Source: Clostridiales bacterium UBA1728 (GTDB lineage Bacteria; Bacillota; Clostridia; Oscillospirales; Oscillospiraceae). From it: a stretch of 64,000 nt of DNA. The position numbers were made by a program, and so were the translations under genes. Shown piece by piece: positions 23,754 through 32,298 of this stretch (position 1 is the first letter of the stretch; the number at the start of each line of letters is the position of its first letter). The notes under the pieces were generated by a model, which was not told the DNA's origin, ran no database searches, and was given only the letters and a program-made list of their open reading frames with translations. The stretch spans positions 45,931 through 109,930 of the forward strand of contig DCIK01000007.1 of assembly GCA_002315975.1 (NCBI GenBank), given 5' to 3'.

Positions 23754-24285
23754 GGCATATTTCCTTGCACTCGTGCTCGTTGTTTCAGCCATGAGCATCG
23801 GCGTCTTTGCGGAAGGGGAGGAAGCCCCGCCCTCGGAGTTCACCGCCGCCGAGCAGCCTGCCGGGAGCCTGACGGCGGTGAGCGTGAGCTGGGACGAAAG
23901 CCCGGTGGCGTTCACGGTGAGCTATTCGGTCCGCTGGGATACGGAGACTCTCCGCTGGGACACCGACAGCGAGCTCAGCGGCAGCGTGGAGCTGGTGCCC
24001 GGTTCCAATGTGAAGAGCTTTACCCTCACCAATTACAGCGCCGAGCCCCTGACGGCGGCGGTGGACTTCACCTTGGATGAGGCTCTCGGCGAGCCTCTCC
24101 GCTCTGCCTACACCGATTTTACGCTCAGCGGCGAGACAGCGCTTCCCAAAGCCGAGACGGAGGAGGGCGCAAGCACTACCCTCACCGTCACCCTGAACTT
24201 TGCGCTGGACGGTCTCAGTCTCAGCCCAAACACCGAGGAGGGAAAATTGGGCTGCTATACCCTGTCGTTCACAAAGGCATCCTGA
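23734..24285 (+). CDS. Secreted protein, smallest paralogue of the cluster
   Basis: A 183-residue exported protein. ATG 23734 is chosen because GGAGG lies five bases upstream; an in-frame ATG at 23659 belongs to a partial duplication of the same start. The signal peptide (KKLLAYFLALVLVVSAMSIG, cleavage after VFA) is followed by the shared domain: VSVSWDESPVAFTV, VRWDTETLRWDTDSE, NVKSFTLTNYSAEPL. The end (GKLGCYTLSFTKAS) corresponds to GTFTITCTV of the first paralogue. Function unknown. It closes the cluster. Confidence 0.72.
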   Translation: MKAKKLLAYFLALVLVVSAMSIGVFAEGEEAPPSEFTAAEQPAGSLTAVSVSWDESPVAFTVSYSVRWDTETLRWDTDSELSGSVELVPGSNVKSFTLTNYSAEPLTAAVDFTLDEALGEPLRSAYTDFTLSGETALPKAETEEGASTTLTVTLNFALDGLSLSPNTEEGKLGCYTLSFTKAS

Positions 24286-24433
24286 ATATCCCTGCAAAAG
24301 AAGCAAAGCAAAAATTCTGTCGATAATCAAAAAACAAAAACTCCCAAATTCCGCAACGTGCATATCTCCCCGCATCTGTGCCATGCTACCTATCGTGCAA
24401 AGCGCACAGAAAAACGAAAGGAGATGTACGAAA

Positions 24434-24631
24434 ATGACTAACAAGTCCAACAAGCTCGTGAACCCCAACGCCCGCGAGGCCATGGATAAGTTCAAGATGG
24501 AGGCCGCCTCTCAGGTCGGTGTCCCTCTGCAGAACGGCTACAACGGCGAACTCACCAGCAAGCAGGCCGGCTCCATCGGCGGCCAGATGGTGAAGAAGAT
24601 GATCGAGGCCTACGAGAACGGTCTCCAGTGA
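24434..24631 (+). CDS. Small acid-soluble spore protein, alpha/beta type
   Basis: A 65-residue SASP that coats DNA in the dormant spore and is degraded on germination. It has the family core LTSKQAGSIGGQMVKKMIEA and an N-terminal helix DKFKMEAASQVG. AAAGGAG lies 11 bases before ATG 24434; the frame is open upstream but without a ribosome site. Followed by a terminator, so it is monocistronic; expression in the forespore (sigma-G) is expected from the family. Confidence 0.9.
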   Translation: MTNKSNKLVNPNAREAMDKFKMEAASQVGVPLQNGYNGELTSKQAGSIGGQMVKKMIEAYENGLQ

Positions 24632-24634
24632 CGC

Positions 24635-24675
24635 AAAAAAACTACCGGATACGATTGTACCCGGTAGTTTTTTAG
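24635..24675. terminator. Bidirectional terminator
   Basis: ACTACCGG (24641-24648) / CCGGTAGT (24661-24668) stem flanked by A7 on the left and T6 on the right; serves the SASP gene and the convergent UroD-like gene. Confidence 0.85.
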
Positions 24676-24687
24676 TTATTCAGAGAA

Positions 24688-25743
24688 TTACAGGATGGCC
24701 TTGCCCTCGGCAACCAGACGGTCGTAGTTCATACGGCTGGCCACATAAATGGCCTTGTGCAGACGCTCGTCGGCGATGGCACCGGTGCAGAACACGCGGT
24801 TGTCGTAGCCGATCTCTTCCATGTACTTGGCAACGGCAGCGGCAAGCTCCTCGTCGCTCATGTCGGGGCTGTAGTCGAAGCAGTGGGAGAAGACAAACTT
24901 CTCGCCGGCGTACATCTTCTTCAGCTTGGCCTTGTCGTTGAGAGGCTGGCCGCCCCAGGAGTCGAAGCCCTCTTCGATAAACAGGGGCACGAAGTTCTCC
25001 ACGAAGCCGCAGCTGTGCAGGTCGATGTACATACCCAGGGAGTGAACGTGCTCAACGGTCTCCTTCACGTAGGGAACCAGCATTTCCTTGGCGGTCTCCA
25101 CGGAGAAGGCCTCAGCGCGCTGGGTGCCCCAGTCGTCGTTGAAGTTGACGACTTCGGGATTGAACCACTTCTTCATCTGGGTGTAGTATTCCTTACGGGC
25201 GTCGGTGACGGCGCGGAAGAAGCGATGCACGCCTTCCTTCTGGTCATCATCAATGAGAGCAACAGCGGCGTTGGCGTAGTCCATAACGGCGATGAGGCGC
25301 TCGTAGAGGCAGGAGCCCACGGTCATCTCAAAGATCTTGTCATCGGCCTTCTTGCTGATGTTGCGGTCATAGCAGCCCTGCCAGTCCCACTCTTCGGGGT
25401 GGGGGACAGTGAGAACCTCTTCCCACTTGTCAATGTCCTGCACCTTGGGGTTGCCGGGCTTGACCATGGCGCCGCCGGCGGAGGGAACCCACTCCCACTC
25501 AACGCCCCAGCCGTCGATGCCGCCGTTCATGCCGCGGGCCTGGTTCTCAGGGTCGCAGTCGGCCTTCACGTTGGTCATCTCGCCGGAGAAGGGGATCCAC
25601 ATGGGGGTCTTGCCCTGGTAGAGGCGAAGAATGTTTTCCTTGGAGGTGATGGGGGTGTTAAACCACTTGATCTCGCGGCCGCCGAAGCCCTTGGTTACTT
25701 CCTTGACTTCCAGCTCGTCAGCACTGTACTTTTCGTAGCTCAT
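24688..25743 (-). CDS. Uroporphyrinogen decarboxylase (URO-D) family protein
   Basis: A 351-residue protein of the URO-D/methylcobamide:CoM methyltransferase superfamily, TIM-barrel type. Seen: KTPMWIPFSGEMTNV near the N terminus, EWEWVPSAGGAMVKPG, FNDDWGTQ in the centre, and MYIDLHSCGFVENFVPLFIE near the C terminus, where the HxCG motif may bind zinc as in corrinoid-linked methyltransferases. No heme genes or corrinoid protein lie nearby, so demethylation of a small molecule is more likely than heme synthesis. The start at 25743 has AGAGGA and a promoter TAGACA-17-TATAAT. Confidence 0.82.
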   Translation of the reverse strand: MSYEKYSADELEVKEVTKGFGGREIKWFNTPITSKENILRLYQGKTPMWIPFSGEMTNVKADCDPENQARGMNGGIDGWGVEWEWVPSAGGAMVKPGNPKVQDIDKWEEVLTVPHPEEWDWQGCYDRNISKKADDKIFEMTVGSCLYERLIAVMDYANAAVALIDDDQKEGVHRFFRAVTDARKEYYTQMKKWFNPEVVNFNDDWGTQRAEAFSVETAKEMLVPYVKETVEHVHSLGMYIDLHSCGFVENFVPLFIEEGFDSWGGQPLNDKAKLKKMYAGEKFVFSHCFDYSPDMSDEELAAAVAKYMEEIGYDNRVFCTGAIADERLHKAIYVASRMNYDRLVAEGKAIL

Positions 25744-25788
25744 TGTATTTCCTCTTTCGTAATGTGATAGGGTACAACTCATAGCAGC

Positions 25789-25817
25789 ATTATACGCCCT
25801 TTTTTCCCATCTGTCTA
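25789..25817 (-). promoter_or_regulatory. Promoter of the URO-D-like gene
   Basis: Minus strand TAGACA (25812-25817), 17 bases, TATAAT (25789-25794). Confidence 0.7.
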
Positions 25818-25911
25818 TAACCACGATGCATAATAATCGGATTTTGTCATATTGACGGACACAAATCCGGAAAAAGTGACGATATGCGGAATAAGGGAAA
25901 GCAAAAAAGAG

Positions 25912-26043
25912 CCTGTCATTGCGAAAGTGTACGGAGACTGGTGCGGCAATCCGTTGTCCCCGTTCCCCTTGTAGGGCTCGGCCTCCCGGACGAGCCGGAG
26001 AGAAAACGGATTGCCGCGTCGCTTTGCTCCTCGCAATGACAGA
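25912..26043. repeat. MITE-like element, second copy
   Basis: Ends CTGTCATTGCGA and TCGCAATGACAG with inner GGCAATCCGT / ACGGATTGCC match the element at 13596-13755. Its loop carries a copy of the GGCCTCCCGGACGAGCC hairpin (25974-25997). It fills the gap between the HAD and URO-D genes. Confidence 0.7.
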
Positions 26044-26068
26044 CTATATTACACAGGATTGATTTGTT

Positions 26069-26716
26069 TCAGGAAAGCAGCAGCGCGCGCAGCGCAGCAA
26101 CAGTAGGGACAGTATATTCGGCTCCGCAGTCCAGCGCCTCCTGCTCGCTGCCGTAGCCGTAGAGCACAAAGGCACTCTCCATGCCGCAGGCATGAGCGGC
26201 TTCCATATCGTGGTGCCGATCACCGATCATCAGGCAGCGGGACAGCTCAGGCCTGCCGAGACCGTCCAGCGCGCCTTGCAGGGTCTCTTCCTTGGTCATG
26301 GCCTCGTTATCCATGGGGATGCCGCAGACCTTTGTGAAGCAGTCGGCCACGCCGAAATATTCCACAATGCGCACCGCAAACTCCGTGGGCTTGCCGGTGA
26401 CGATGAGCAGAGTTCTGCCTGCGGCCTTCAGCTCCCGCAGCAGCGCGGGGATGCCGGGGTAGATGCTGTTCTGATAAATGCCCCTGTCGGAGAAATACTC
26501 GCGATAGAGATCAATGAGACGCAGCGCCTCCTCTTCGGATACGCCCAGCTCAGCCATAAAGGAGGGGATCAGCGGGGGGCCGATCCAGCTTTGATAGGCA
26601 TCGCTCTCTTTAGCCGTATAGCCGCCCTTTTCCAGCGCATAGACCACGCTGCTGCAGATGCCCGGTCCGGGATCGGAGATGGTACCATCCAGATCAAAGA
26701 AGAGATAGTCCCACAT
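26069..26716 (-). CDS. HAD-family phosphatase, phosphoglycolate-phosphatase-like
   Basis: A 215-residue HAD hydrolase with a helical cap. Motif I FFDLDGTISDPG (about 6-17, nucleophile DLD), motif II LLIVTGKP, a lysine before TKEETLQGALDGLG and motif IV MIGDRHHDMEAAHACG. It dephosphorylates a small metabolite in the cytoplasm. It starts three bases after the stop of the permease gene, so it is the last gene of the nucleoside-transport operon and may act on a nucleotide or sugar phosphate (inference from context). Confidence 0.87.
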   Translation of the reverse strand: MWDYLFFDLDGTISDPGPGICSSVVYALEKGGYTAKESDAYQSWIGPPLIPSFMAELGVSEEEALRLIDLYREYFSDRGIYQNSIYPGIPALLRELKAAGRTLLIVTGKPTEFAVRIVEYFGVADCFTKVCGIPMDNEAMTKEETLQGALDGLGRPELSRCLMIGDRHHDMEAAHACGMESAFVLYGYGSEQEALDCGAEYTVPTVAALRALLLS

Positions 26717-26719
26717 GAT

Positions 26720-27709
26720 TCAGCGCTCTTCGCGGAAGTAGCTGAGACCCAACGCTGCGGGAGGCTGATTCTCGCGCTTTTTCTGCATGGAGGAGATGAC
26801 CAGCACCACGATGGTGACGATGTAGGGGGCCATCTTGTAGATTTCCTTGATGGCCAGGTTGGTGCCGGTGGGGATGTACACGTTCAGAATGTAGAGACCG
26901 CCGAAGAGTATGGAGGCAAGAATACTCACGCTGGGCCGCCAGATGGTGAAAATGACCAACGCGATGGCCAGCCAGCCGCGGTCACCGAAGGCATTATTGC
27001 TCCATACGCCGGAGGCGTAGTCCATTACGTAGTAGAGTCCGCCCAGACCGGATACAACGCTGCCGATGCAGGTTGTCAGATATTTGTAGCGAACCACATT
27101 AATACCGGCGGCATCGGCGGTACCGGGATTTTCACCCACGCTGCGCAGCTCCAGACCGGTACGGGTGCGGTTGAGCACAAAGGAAGCAAAAAGCGCCAGA
27201 GCAATGGCCACATAGGCCAGAAAGCTGTAGCTGAGGAAAATCTTGCCGAACCAGCCCAGCCTGTCGGCAAAGGGCAGCGTTCTGGAGAAAGCCTGAGAGG
27301 TGCGCGTGAGAACAACGGAGGGGATATCGGTCTTGACCAGCTTGATGAGGGAGCCGCCGAAGAAGTTGCCCAGACCCACGCCGAAGGTGGTCAGCGCCAG
27401 ACCGGTGACATTCTGGTTGGCACGGAGAGTAACGGTCAGGAAGCAGTAGATCAGCCCCATGAGGATAGAGCCGACGATGCAGCAGAGCAGGGGAATGGCG
27501 ATGGTCAGGAAGGGATTCATCTCGGTGCCTGCGGCGTTCTCATAGAGAAAAGCGCCGATAACGCCGGAGATGCCGCCCACATACATGATGCCGGCGGTGC
27601 CCAGGTTCAGGTTGCCGCTCTTTTCCGTGATGGTTTCGCCGGTGCAGCCCAGCATCAGAGGGACACCCTGCATCACGGCGCGGGGGATAAAGGAAATGAA
27701 ATCAAACAT
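26720..27709 (-). CDS. BMP-type nucleoside ABC transporter permease 2
   Basis: A 329-residue polytopic permease of the BPD_transp_2 family (NupQ/YufQ-like), about eight to nine hydrophobic segments. The opening QGVPLMLGCTGETITEKSGN and NLGTAGIMYVGGISG are typical; ENPGTADAAGINVVRYKYL is the loop facing the ATPase. It forms a heterodimeric channel with the product of the preceding gene. It begins directly after that gene's stop codon with no gap. Confidence 0.9.
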   Translation of the reverse strand: MFDFISFIPRAVMQGVPLMLGCTGETITEKSGNLNLGTAGIMYVGGISGVIGAFLYENAAGTEMNPFLTIAIPLLCCIVGSILMGLIYCFLTVTLRANQNVTGLALTTFGVGLGNFFGGSLIKLVKTDIPSVVLTRTSQAFSRTLPFADRLGWFGKIFLSYSFLAYVAIALALFASFVLNRTRTGLELRSVGENPGTADAAGINVVRYKYLTTCIGSVVSGLGGLYYVMDYASGVWSNNAFGDRGWLAIALVIFTIWRPSVSILASILFGGLYILNVYIPTGTNLAIKEIYKMAPYIVTIVVLVISSMQKKRENQPPAALGLSYFREER

Positions 27710-28786
27710 TTACTTGTCCTCCTTTTTCTTGCTGCGAAAGCTGACATGGTAGTTTACGAAGAATTCGCTGCCGATGATGAAGAAGATCAGCACGCCGGTG
27801 AGAATGTCGCCGAAAGAGGCATTCAGACCGCAGCTGGTGGCCAGCTCGTTGGCGCCGGTCTCCAGAAAGACCAGCAGACCGGAGGAGAGGATCATGGACA
27901 GGGGATTGAAGTTGGCCAGCCAGGAAACCATGACGGCCGTAAAGCCCTGACCGCCGGCGATGGTGGTGGCAACCGTGTGGTTGATGCCGCCCACCAGCAG
28001 CAGACCGGCAATGCCGCAGATGGCACCGGAGAGCGCCATGGTGCGGATGATCACGCGGTTGACCTTGATGCCCACATAGCGGGCGGTGTTGTCGCTCTCG
28101 CCTACAACGGTGAGCTCATAGCCGTGCTTGGTGTAGTTCAGGTAGAAGTACATGAAAAGCGTGAGCAGAGCCACCACCGCAAGCACGAGAATGTACTTGT
28201 TGCCCAGCTCGGGGAGCCAGCCCAGATTGGTCTTCTGGTTGATCACGCCGATCTTGCAGGAGCCCTTTGGATTCTCCCACTTCACGCAGAAATAGGCGAC
28301 GATCTGGGTGGCCACATAGTTCATCATCAGGGTGAAAAGCGTTTCGTTGGTATTGAAGCGGGCCTTGAAAAAAGCGGGGATAGCAGCCCACAGAGCACCG
28401 GCGATGATGGAGGAAACAACCATACAGGGAATTATCACGGCGGTGGAAAGACCGGCACGACCCATCAGCACCATGCAGGCGGCGGTGGCCATGGCACCGG
28501 CTAAAACCTGACCCTCAGCGCCCAGATTCCAGCAGCGCATCTTGAAAGCGGGGGTCACGGCCAGAGCAATGCAGAGAAGAATGGCGGTGTTCTGGAAAAA
28601 AATCCAGCTTCTGCGGGAAGAACCGAAGGAGCCCTTCACCAGCGCCTGCAGCACAAGCAGGGGATTCTGCCTGGTGGTGATCACGGTGATGAGAGCGCAG
28701 GCGAGAATGCCCAGCGCAATGGCGAGCAGACGGATGAGCAGCGCCTTGCTGCGGGTCAGTTCGCCTCTTTTGGAAATCTGAATCAT
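27710..28786 (-). CDS. BMP-type nucleoside ABC transporter permease 1
   Basis: A 358-residue permease (NupP/YufP-like) with many hydrophobic segments. It has NTAILLCIALAVTPAFKMRC, NLGAEGQVLAGAMAT and the coupling loop VVGESDNTARYVGIKVNRV. Together with the next permease it forms the pore for purine nucleosides. Its first four bases overlap the end of the ATPase gene, so they are translationally coupled. Confidence 0.9.
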   Translation of the reverse strand: MIQISKRGELTRSKALLIRLLAIALGILACALITVITTRQNPLLVLQALVKGSFGSSRRSWIFFQNTAILLCIALAVTPAFKMRCWNLGAEGQVLAGAMATAACMVLMGRAGLSTAVIIPCMVVSSIIAGALWAAIPAFFKARFNTNETLFTLMMNYVATQIVAYFCVKWENPKGSCKIGVINQKTNLGWLPELGNKYILVLAVVALLTLFMYFYLNYTKHGYELTVVGESDNTARYVGIKVNRVIIRTMALSGAICGIAGLLLVGGINHTVATTIAGGQGFTAVMVSWLANFNPLSMILSSGLLVFLETGANELATSCGLNASFGDILTGVLIFFIIGSEFFVNYHVSFRSKKKEDK

Positions 28787-30309
28787 TCGCTTACACCTCC
28801 CAGCTTCGTCATCATGGCGCCTACTTCATTCTTATCGGTTTTGCGCCCGTCCACAATACCGCTGACCTTGCCGCCACAGAGAACCACAATGCGGTCACAG
28901 AGCTCCAGCAGCACATCCAGATCCTCGCCCACATAGATCACGGCCACGCCGCGCTGCTTCTGCTGGTTGATGAGGTCATAGATGGTGTAGGAGGAGTTAA
29001 TGTCCAGACCACGGGTGGCATAGGCAGTGAGCAGCACCTTGGGAGCGTTGGAAATCTCACGACCCACCAGCACCTTCTGGACATTGCCGCCGGAAAGACG
29101 GCGAACGGGAGTTTCTACGCTGGGGGTGACGATTTCGAGAAAGTCCACCATCATCTCGGCCAGATGATGGGGGTCTTTACGGTTGGTGAAAAGGCCCTTG
29201 CCGTTCCGATAGGAGCGCAGCATCATGTTATCGGAGAGGTCCATGTTGCCCACGAGACCCATGCCCAGACGATCCTCGGGCACGAAGGAGAGCGCCACGC
29301 CCAGCTTCTTGATATCCAGCGGGTCTTTGCCGATAAGCTCTTCGTGCTTTCCGTCATCCTCAATGTAGGAGATGCTGCCTTCCTCCACCGGCTGCAGACC
29401 GGCGATGGCCTCCAGCAGCTCCTTCTGGCCGCAGCCGGAAATGCCGGCAATGCCCAGAACCTCACCGCTCATGGCGGTGAAGCTCACATGGTCGAGCTTC
29501 AGAAGACCCTCTTCATCCCGGACGGTAACGTCCTTCAGCTCAATGCGGGGCCTGGAATCCTCGGGCTCGGGACGATCAATGTTCAGCTCCACGGGACGGC
29601 CCACCATCATGTTGGTCATCTCCTGGGCGTTGGTGTCTTTGGTGAGCATATCGCCGGTGAAGTGACCCTTGCGAAGAATGGCAACGCGGTCGGAGATCGA
29701 CTCGACCTCGTGCATCTTGTGGGTGATAATGACCACAGCCTTGCCGTCGTCGCGCATATTGCGGAGTACGGCAAAGAGCTTCTCGGTCTCCTGGGGGGTC
29801 AGAACGGCGGTGGGCTCATCGAGAATCAGAATATCGGCACCACGATAGAGAACCTTGACGATCTCCACGGTCTGCTTCTGAGACACAGACATATCAAAGA
29901 CCTTCTGCTCGGGGTCCACATCAAAGCCGTAGCGCTCGCAGATTTCGCGGATTTTGCGGGAGGCCTCCTTCAGATCCAGCTTTCCGGGAAGACCCAGAAC
30001 GATGTTCTGGGCGGCAGTGAACACATCTACCAGCTTAAAATGCTGGTGGATCATGCCGATGCCGAGCGCCAGCGCATCACTGGGGTCGGCGATGGTAACC
30101 TCTTTCCCGTCGATGCTGATGGTGCCCTCATCGGGGAAGTAGATGCCGGAGAGCATATTCATCAGCGTGGTCTTGCCGCTGCCGTTTTCACCCAGCAGCG
30201 CCAGAACCTCGCCGCGATAGATGTTCAGCCAGCATTTGTCATTGGCGAGAACACTGCCGAAGCGCTTGGTAATATCGCGCATCATTACAGCAGGAATCTT
30301 TTCTTCCAT
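28783..30309 (-). CDS. BMP-type nucleoside ABC transporter, double ATPase
   Basis: A 508-residue protein with two tandem ABC domains, as in RbsA/NupO. Domain 1 has Walker A LLGENGSGKTTLMNML, the altered signature FDMSVSQKQTVEIV and Walker B ILILDEPTAVLTPQE. Domain 2 has a degenerate Walker A GISGCGQKELLEAI, the signature LSGGNVQKVLVGRE and a Walker B lacking the catalytic Glu (VLLTAYATRGLD), a usual asymmetry in this family, so hydrolysis is expected mainly in domain 1. It drives the import of nucleosides with the two permeases and the lipoprotein at 30798-32042. Confidence 0.92.
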   Translation of the reverse strand: MEEKIPAVMMRDITKRFGSVLANDKCWLNIYRGEVLALLGENGSGKTTLMNMLSGIYFPDEGTISIDGKEVTIADPSDALALGIGMIHQHFKLVDVFTAAQNIVLGLPGKLDLKEASRKIREICERYGFDVDPEQKVFDMSVSQKQTVEIVKVLYRGADILILDEPTAVLTPQETEKLFAVLRNMRDDGKAVVIITHKMHEVESISDRVAILRKGHFTGDMLTKDTNAQEMTNMMVGRPVELNIDRPEPEDSRPRIELKDVTVRDEEGLLKLDHVSFTAMSGEVLGIAGISGCGQKELLEAIAGLQPVEEGSISYIEDDGKHEELIGKDPLDIKKLGVALSFVPEDRLGMGLVGNMDLSDNMMLRSYRNGKGLFTNRKDPHHLAEMMVDFLEIVTPSVETPVRRLSGGNVQKVLVGREISNAPKVLLTAYATRGLDINSSYTIYDLINQQKQRGVAVIYVGEDLDVLLELCDRIVVLCGGKVSGIVDGRKTDKNEVGAMMTKLGGVSE

Positions 30310-30375
30310 ATAGCAGCTCCTTTTGTGTGAGAGTTATAGTAAATAATAAAAGTACTCACCAGATTTATCTCGTTA

Positions 30376-30654
30376 GCCTCGCAGAGTTTGCGAGCCGCAG
30401 CTCGCAAAATAATTCAATCATTTTCAAGGGAGCTTTGCCCTCTTGAAAATACTTTAAGGCGCACTCTATTGGTGCGCCCTCGCATCGTCGTCGTCACAAG
30501 CTTCGTATCTCTCGCCCCATCCTTTCAGGATAGGGCTCGTTCACTCCGCTGCTCCTCCTCTCCCATTGTGTGCTTGCACACAATGGGGCTCGGCTTAGCC
30601 GCCGCGATAAATGCGAGTGACTTTTCTCGATTGTAAAACGGAGTTTTACAATCG
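30376..30654 (+). repeat. Multi-hairpin dispersed repeat, copy C (long form)
   Basis: Same framework as copies A and B: GCCTCGCAGAGTTT, stem 1 (TTTGCGAGC/GCTCGCAAA), linker, stem 2 (TTTTCAAGGG/CCCTCTTGAAAA), stem 3 (GGCGCACT/GGTGCGCC), then CTCGCAT...ATGCGAG enlarged by about 110 bases (including CCCATTGTGTG/CACACAATGGG), and stem 4 (CGATTGTAAAAC/GTTTTACAATCG). It lies between the nucleoside binding-protein gene and the ATPase gene, antisense to both. Confidence 0.8.
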
Positions 30655-30747
30655 ACTGAGTGAGAGTGTGGATACTTCTGAAAATGGGCAAACAGAGGCG
30701 GTCTTTTCAAGGGGAAAAGACTGCTTCTGTTCAACCATTTCTATGAT

Positions 30748-30787
30748 TTCATGAAACCCCTGCGGTTTGGCGCAGGGGTTTCATGAA
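30748..30787. terminator. Perfect hairpin between the binding-protein and ATPase genes
   Basis: A 17-bp inverted repeat (TTCATGAAACCCCTGCG and complement, five-base loop) just after the stop of the BMP gene. There is no T run, so it more likely stabilises the abundant binding-protein mRNA or lowers read-through than stops transcription. Confidence 0.55.
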
Positions 30788-30797
30788 TTGTGGGGGA

Positions 30798-32042
30798 TTA
30801 CTCCAGAATGGTGATGCCGTCGATGTCGAGGGCAAAGTAGGGAGCGGAGCGGAAGACGGACTCATTGAAAGCACCGTCGTAAACAGCCTCGGAGGTGTCG
30901 GCAACCCAGTCGCCGTCGGTGTCGATGGCAAAGCAGTTGGCAACGGGCTCACCACCCACGGTGAAGGTGGCGGTATCAAACACCTTGACCTCGCCGGCGA
31001 TCAGCTTGGCGGTCATTTCTTCAATGGCGGCGGCGGTACCGGCAGCAGCGACATTCTCGTTGACCTCGGTCAGCAGAACGCTCTCGGTGGAAAGAGAACC
31101 GCACCAGTCGGTCAGGTAGTTGCTGCCAACCTGCAGAGAGGTGATGGCGTAGATGTAGTAGGGAGTCCAGTTGATGCGGGAGGAAACAATGAAGGTGTTG
31201 GGGCAGGCAGTCTGGGTGGAGCCGTTGTAGGAAACGTTGGGGACACCGGCGGCCTCGCAGGCGTTGGGGGCACCCATGGAGTCAGCGTGCTGGGAGATGA
31301 GCTTGGCACCGCCCTTGATGAGGGCTTCAGCGCCTTCCTTCTCGAGGGTCTCGTCGTACCAGGAACCGGTGAAGACCACGTCCATGGTCACAGTGGGGCA
31401 GACGCTCTTGGCGCCCAGATAGAAGCTGGTGTAGCCGGACTTGACTTCGGCGTAAGGCATGGCACCGACATAGCCCATCTTGGCCTCGTCGGCGGTGAAC
31501 TCGCCGGCCTCGATCATCTCATTGAGCTTCATACCGGCAGCAACACCGGCCAGGAAGCGGCCTTCGTAAATGGTAGCAAAAGCGTTGTGGAAGTTCTCAA
31601 CACCATCGAGATTGGCGGTGTCGCCGGTGAAGGAGGTGAACTGAACCTCGGGGAACTCCTGGGCAGCCTGCAGCATATAGGGCTGGTGGCCGTAGGAATC
31701 GGAGAAGATCACGTTGCAGCCGTCGTCAGCCAGCTCGCAGGCGGCGTCGTAGCATTCGGAGCTCTCGGGAATGTTGGACTTGATGATGTACTCAACGCCG
31801 GTGTATTCGCAGGCGGCGACGAAGGCATCGATGAAGTTCTTGTCGTAGCCGGAGTTTTCGTCGTGCAGGGTGATGAGGCCGGCCTTCACGGTAACGGCGG
31901 CGGGCTCGGTGGTGGCGCCTTCAGCAGCGGGAGCAGCTTCGGCGGCGGGGGTCTCGGTCTTGGCCTCTTCCTTGGAACCGCCGCAGGCGACCAGAGAGAA
32001 GCACAGGGTCAGAGCCAGGAACAGGGAAATGAGCTTTTTCAT
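30798..32042 (-). CDS. BMP-family purine-nucleoside-binding lipoprotein
   Basis: A 414-residue Bmp/PnrA-like receptor. Lipoprotein signal MKKLISLFLALTLCFSLVAC (Cys 20), a low-complexity Ala/Glu/Pro linker (about 25-50), then a periplasmic-binding fold with TLHDENSGYDKNFIDAF, NVIFSDSYGHQPYML, YEGRFLAGVAAGMK and MGYVGAMPYAEVKSGY. Relatives bind purine nucleosides. ATG 32042 has GGAGG seven bases upstream. A guanine-class purine riboswitch precedes it. It heads the operon that continues to the ATPase, permeases and HAD phosphatase. Confidence 0.92.
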   Translation of the reverse strand: MKKLISLFLALTLCFSLVACGGSKEEAKTETPAAEAAPAAEGATTEPAAVTVKAGLITLHDENSGYDKNFIDAFVAACEYTGVEYIIKSNIPESSECYDAACELADDGCNVIFSDSYGHQPYMLQAAQEFPEVQFTSFTGDTANLDGVENFHNAFATIYEGRFLAGVAAGMKLNEMIEAGEFTADEAKMGYVGAMPYAEVKSGYTSFYLGAKSVCPTVTMDVVFTGSWYDETLEKEGAEALIKGGAKLISQHADSMGAPNACEAAGVPNVSYNGSTQTACPNTFIVSSRINWTPYYIYAITSLQVGSNYLTDWCGSLSTESVLLTEVNENVAAAGTAAAIEEMTAKLIAGEVKVFDTATFTVGGEPVANCFAIDTDGDWVADTSEAVYDGAFNESVFRSAPYFALDIDGITILE

Positions 32043-32115
32043 TTGTTTTCCTCCAAAATGTATTTTTTCGTTTTCGCTGACTATTTTGTCGACCCCTCGG
32101 GTCGTGGATACCAAA

Positions 32116-32141
32116 CAAAAAAGAGACGGAAGGCCGTCTCT
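32116..32141 (-). terminator. Riboswitch-controlled terminator
   Basis: Minus strand AGAGACGG-CCTT-CCGTCTCT followed by TTTTTTG (arms 32134-32141 and 32122-32129). It lies 54 bases after the riboswitch and before the binding-protein start, as expected for an OFF-type expression platform. Confidence 0.88.
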
Positions 32142-32194
32142 AAGGAAATGCAAAGCCAAGCGCAGAAAATAGTATGAATCTGCGTTGAAGCTTT

Positions 32195-32265
32195 GCACGA
32201 TAGTCCGGCCATTTACGGCGGCCGGGTAGAGACTTCAAAACCACATCATTTGATTTATATCGTGC
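32195..32265 (-). ncRNA. Purine riboswitch, guanine class
   Basis: The minus strand folds as a purine aptamer: P1 GCACGATA/TATCGTGC, the conserved core GTCTCTACC (J2/3 side), P3 loop CCGTAAA, and J3/1 GGACTAT. The specificity base in GACTAT is C, as in guanine/hypoxanthine sensors (adenine sensors have U). It is followed by an intrinsic terminator, so purine binding should end transcription before the nucleoside-binding lipoprotein gene. It lies 33 bases after the xpt stop codon. Confidence 0.93.
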
Positions 32266-32298
32266 CATATGAAATTGTCGGGGAGAAAAGGGGACAGC

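Noticed and set aside
26192..28504. A 770-codon open frame on the plus strand
   Set aside because: It is antisense to the HAD and two permease genes, which have full family motifs and ribosome sites; its composition is that of a shadow frame.
30798..32198. Extending the BMP gene to an upstream start at 32198
   Set aside because: It would run through the riboswitch terminator; ATG 32042 has GGAGG and begins a perfect lipoprotein signal peptide.
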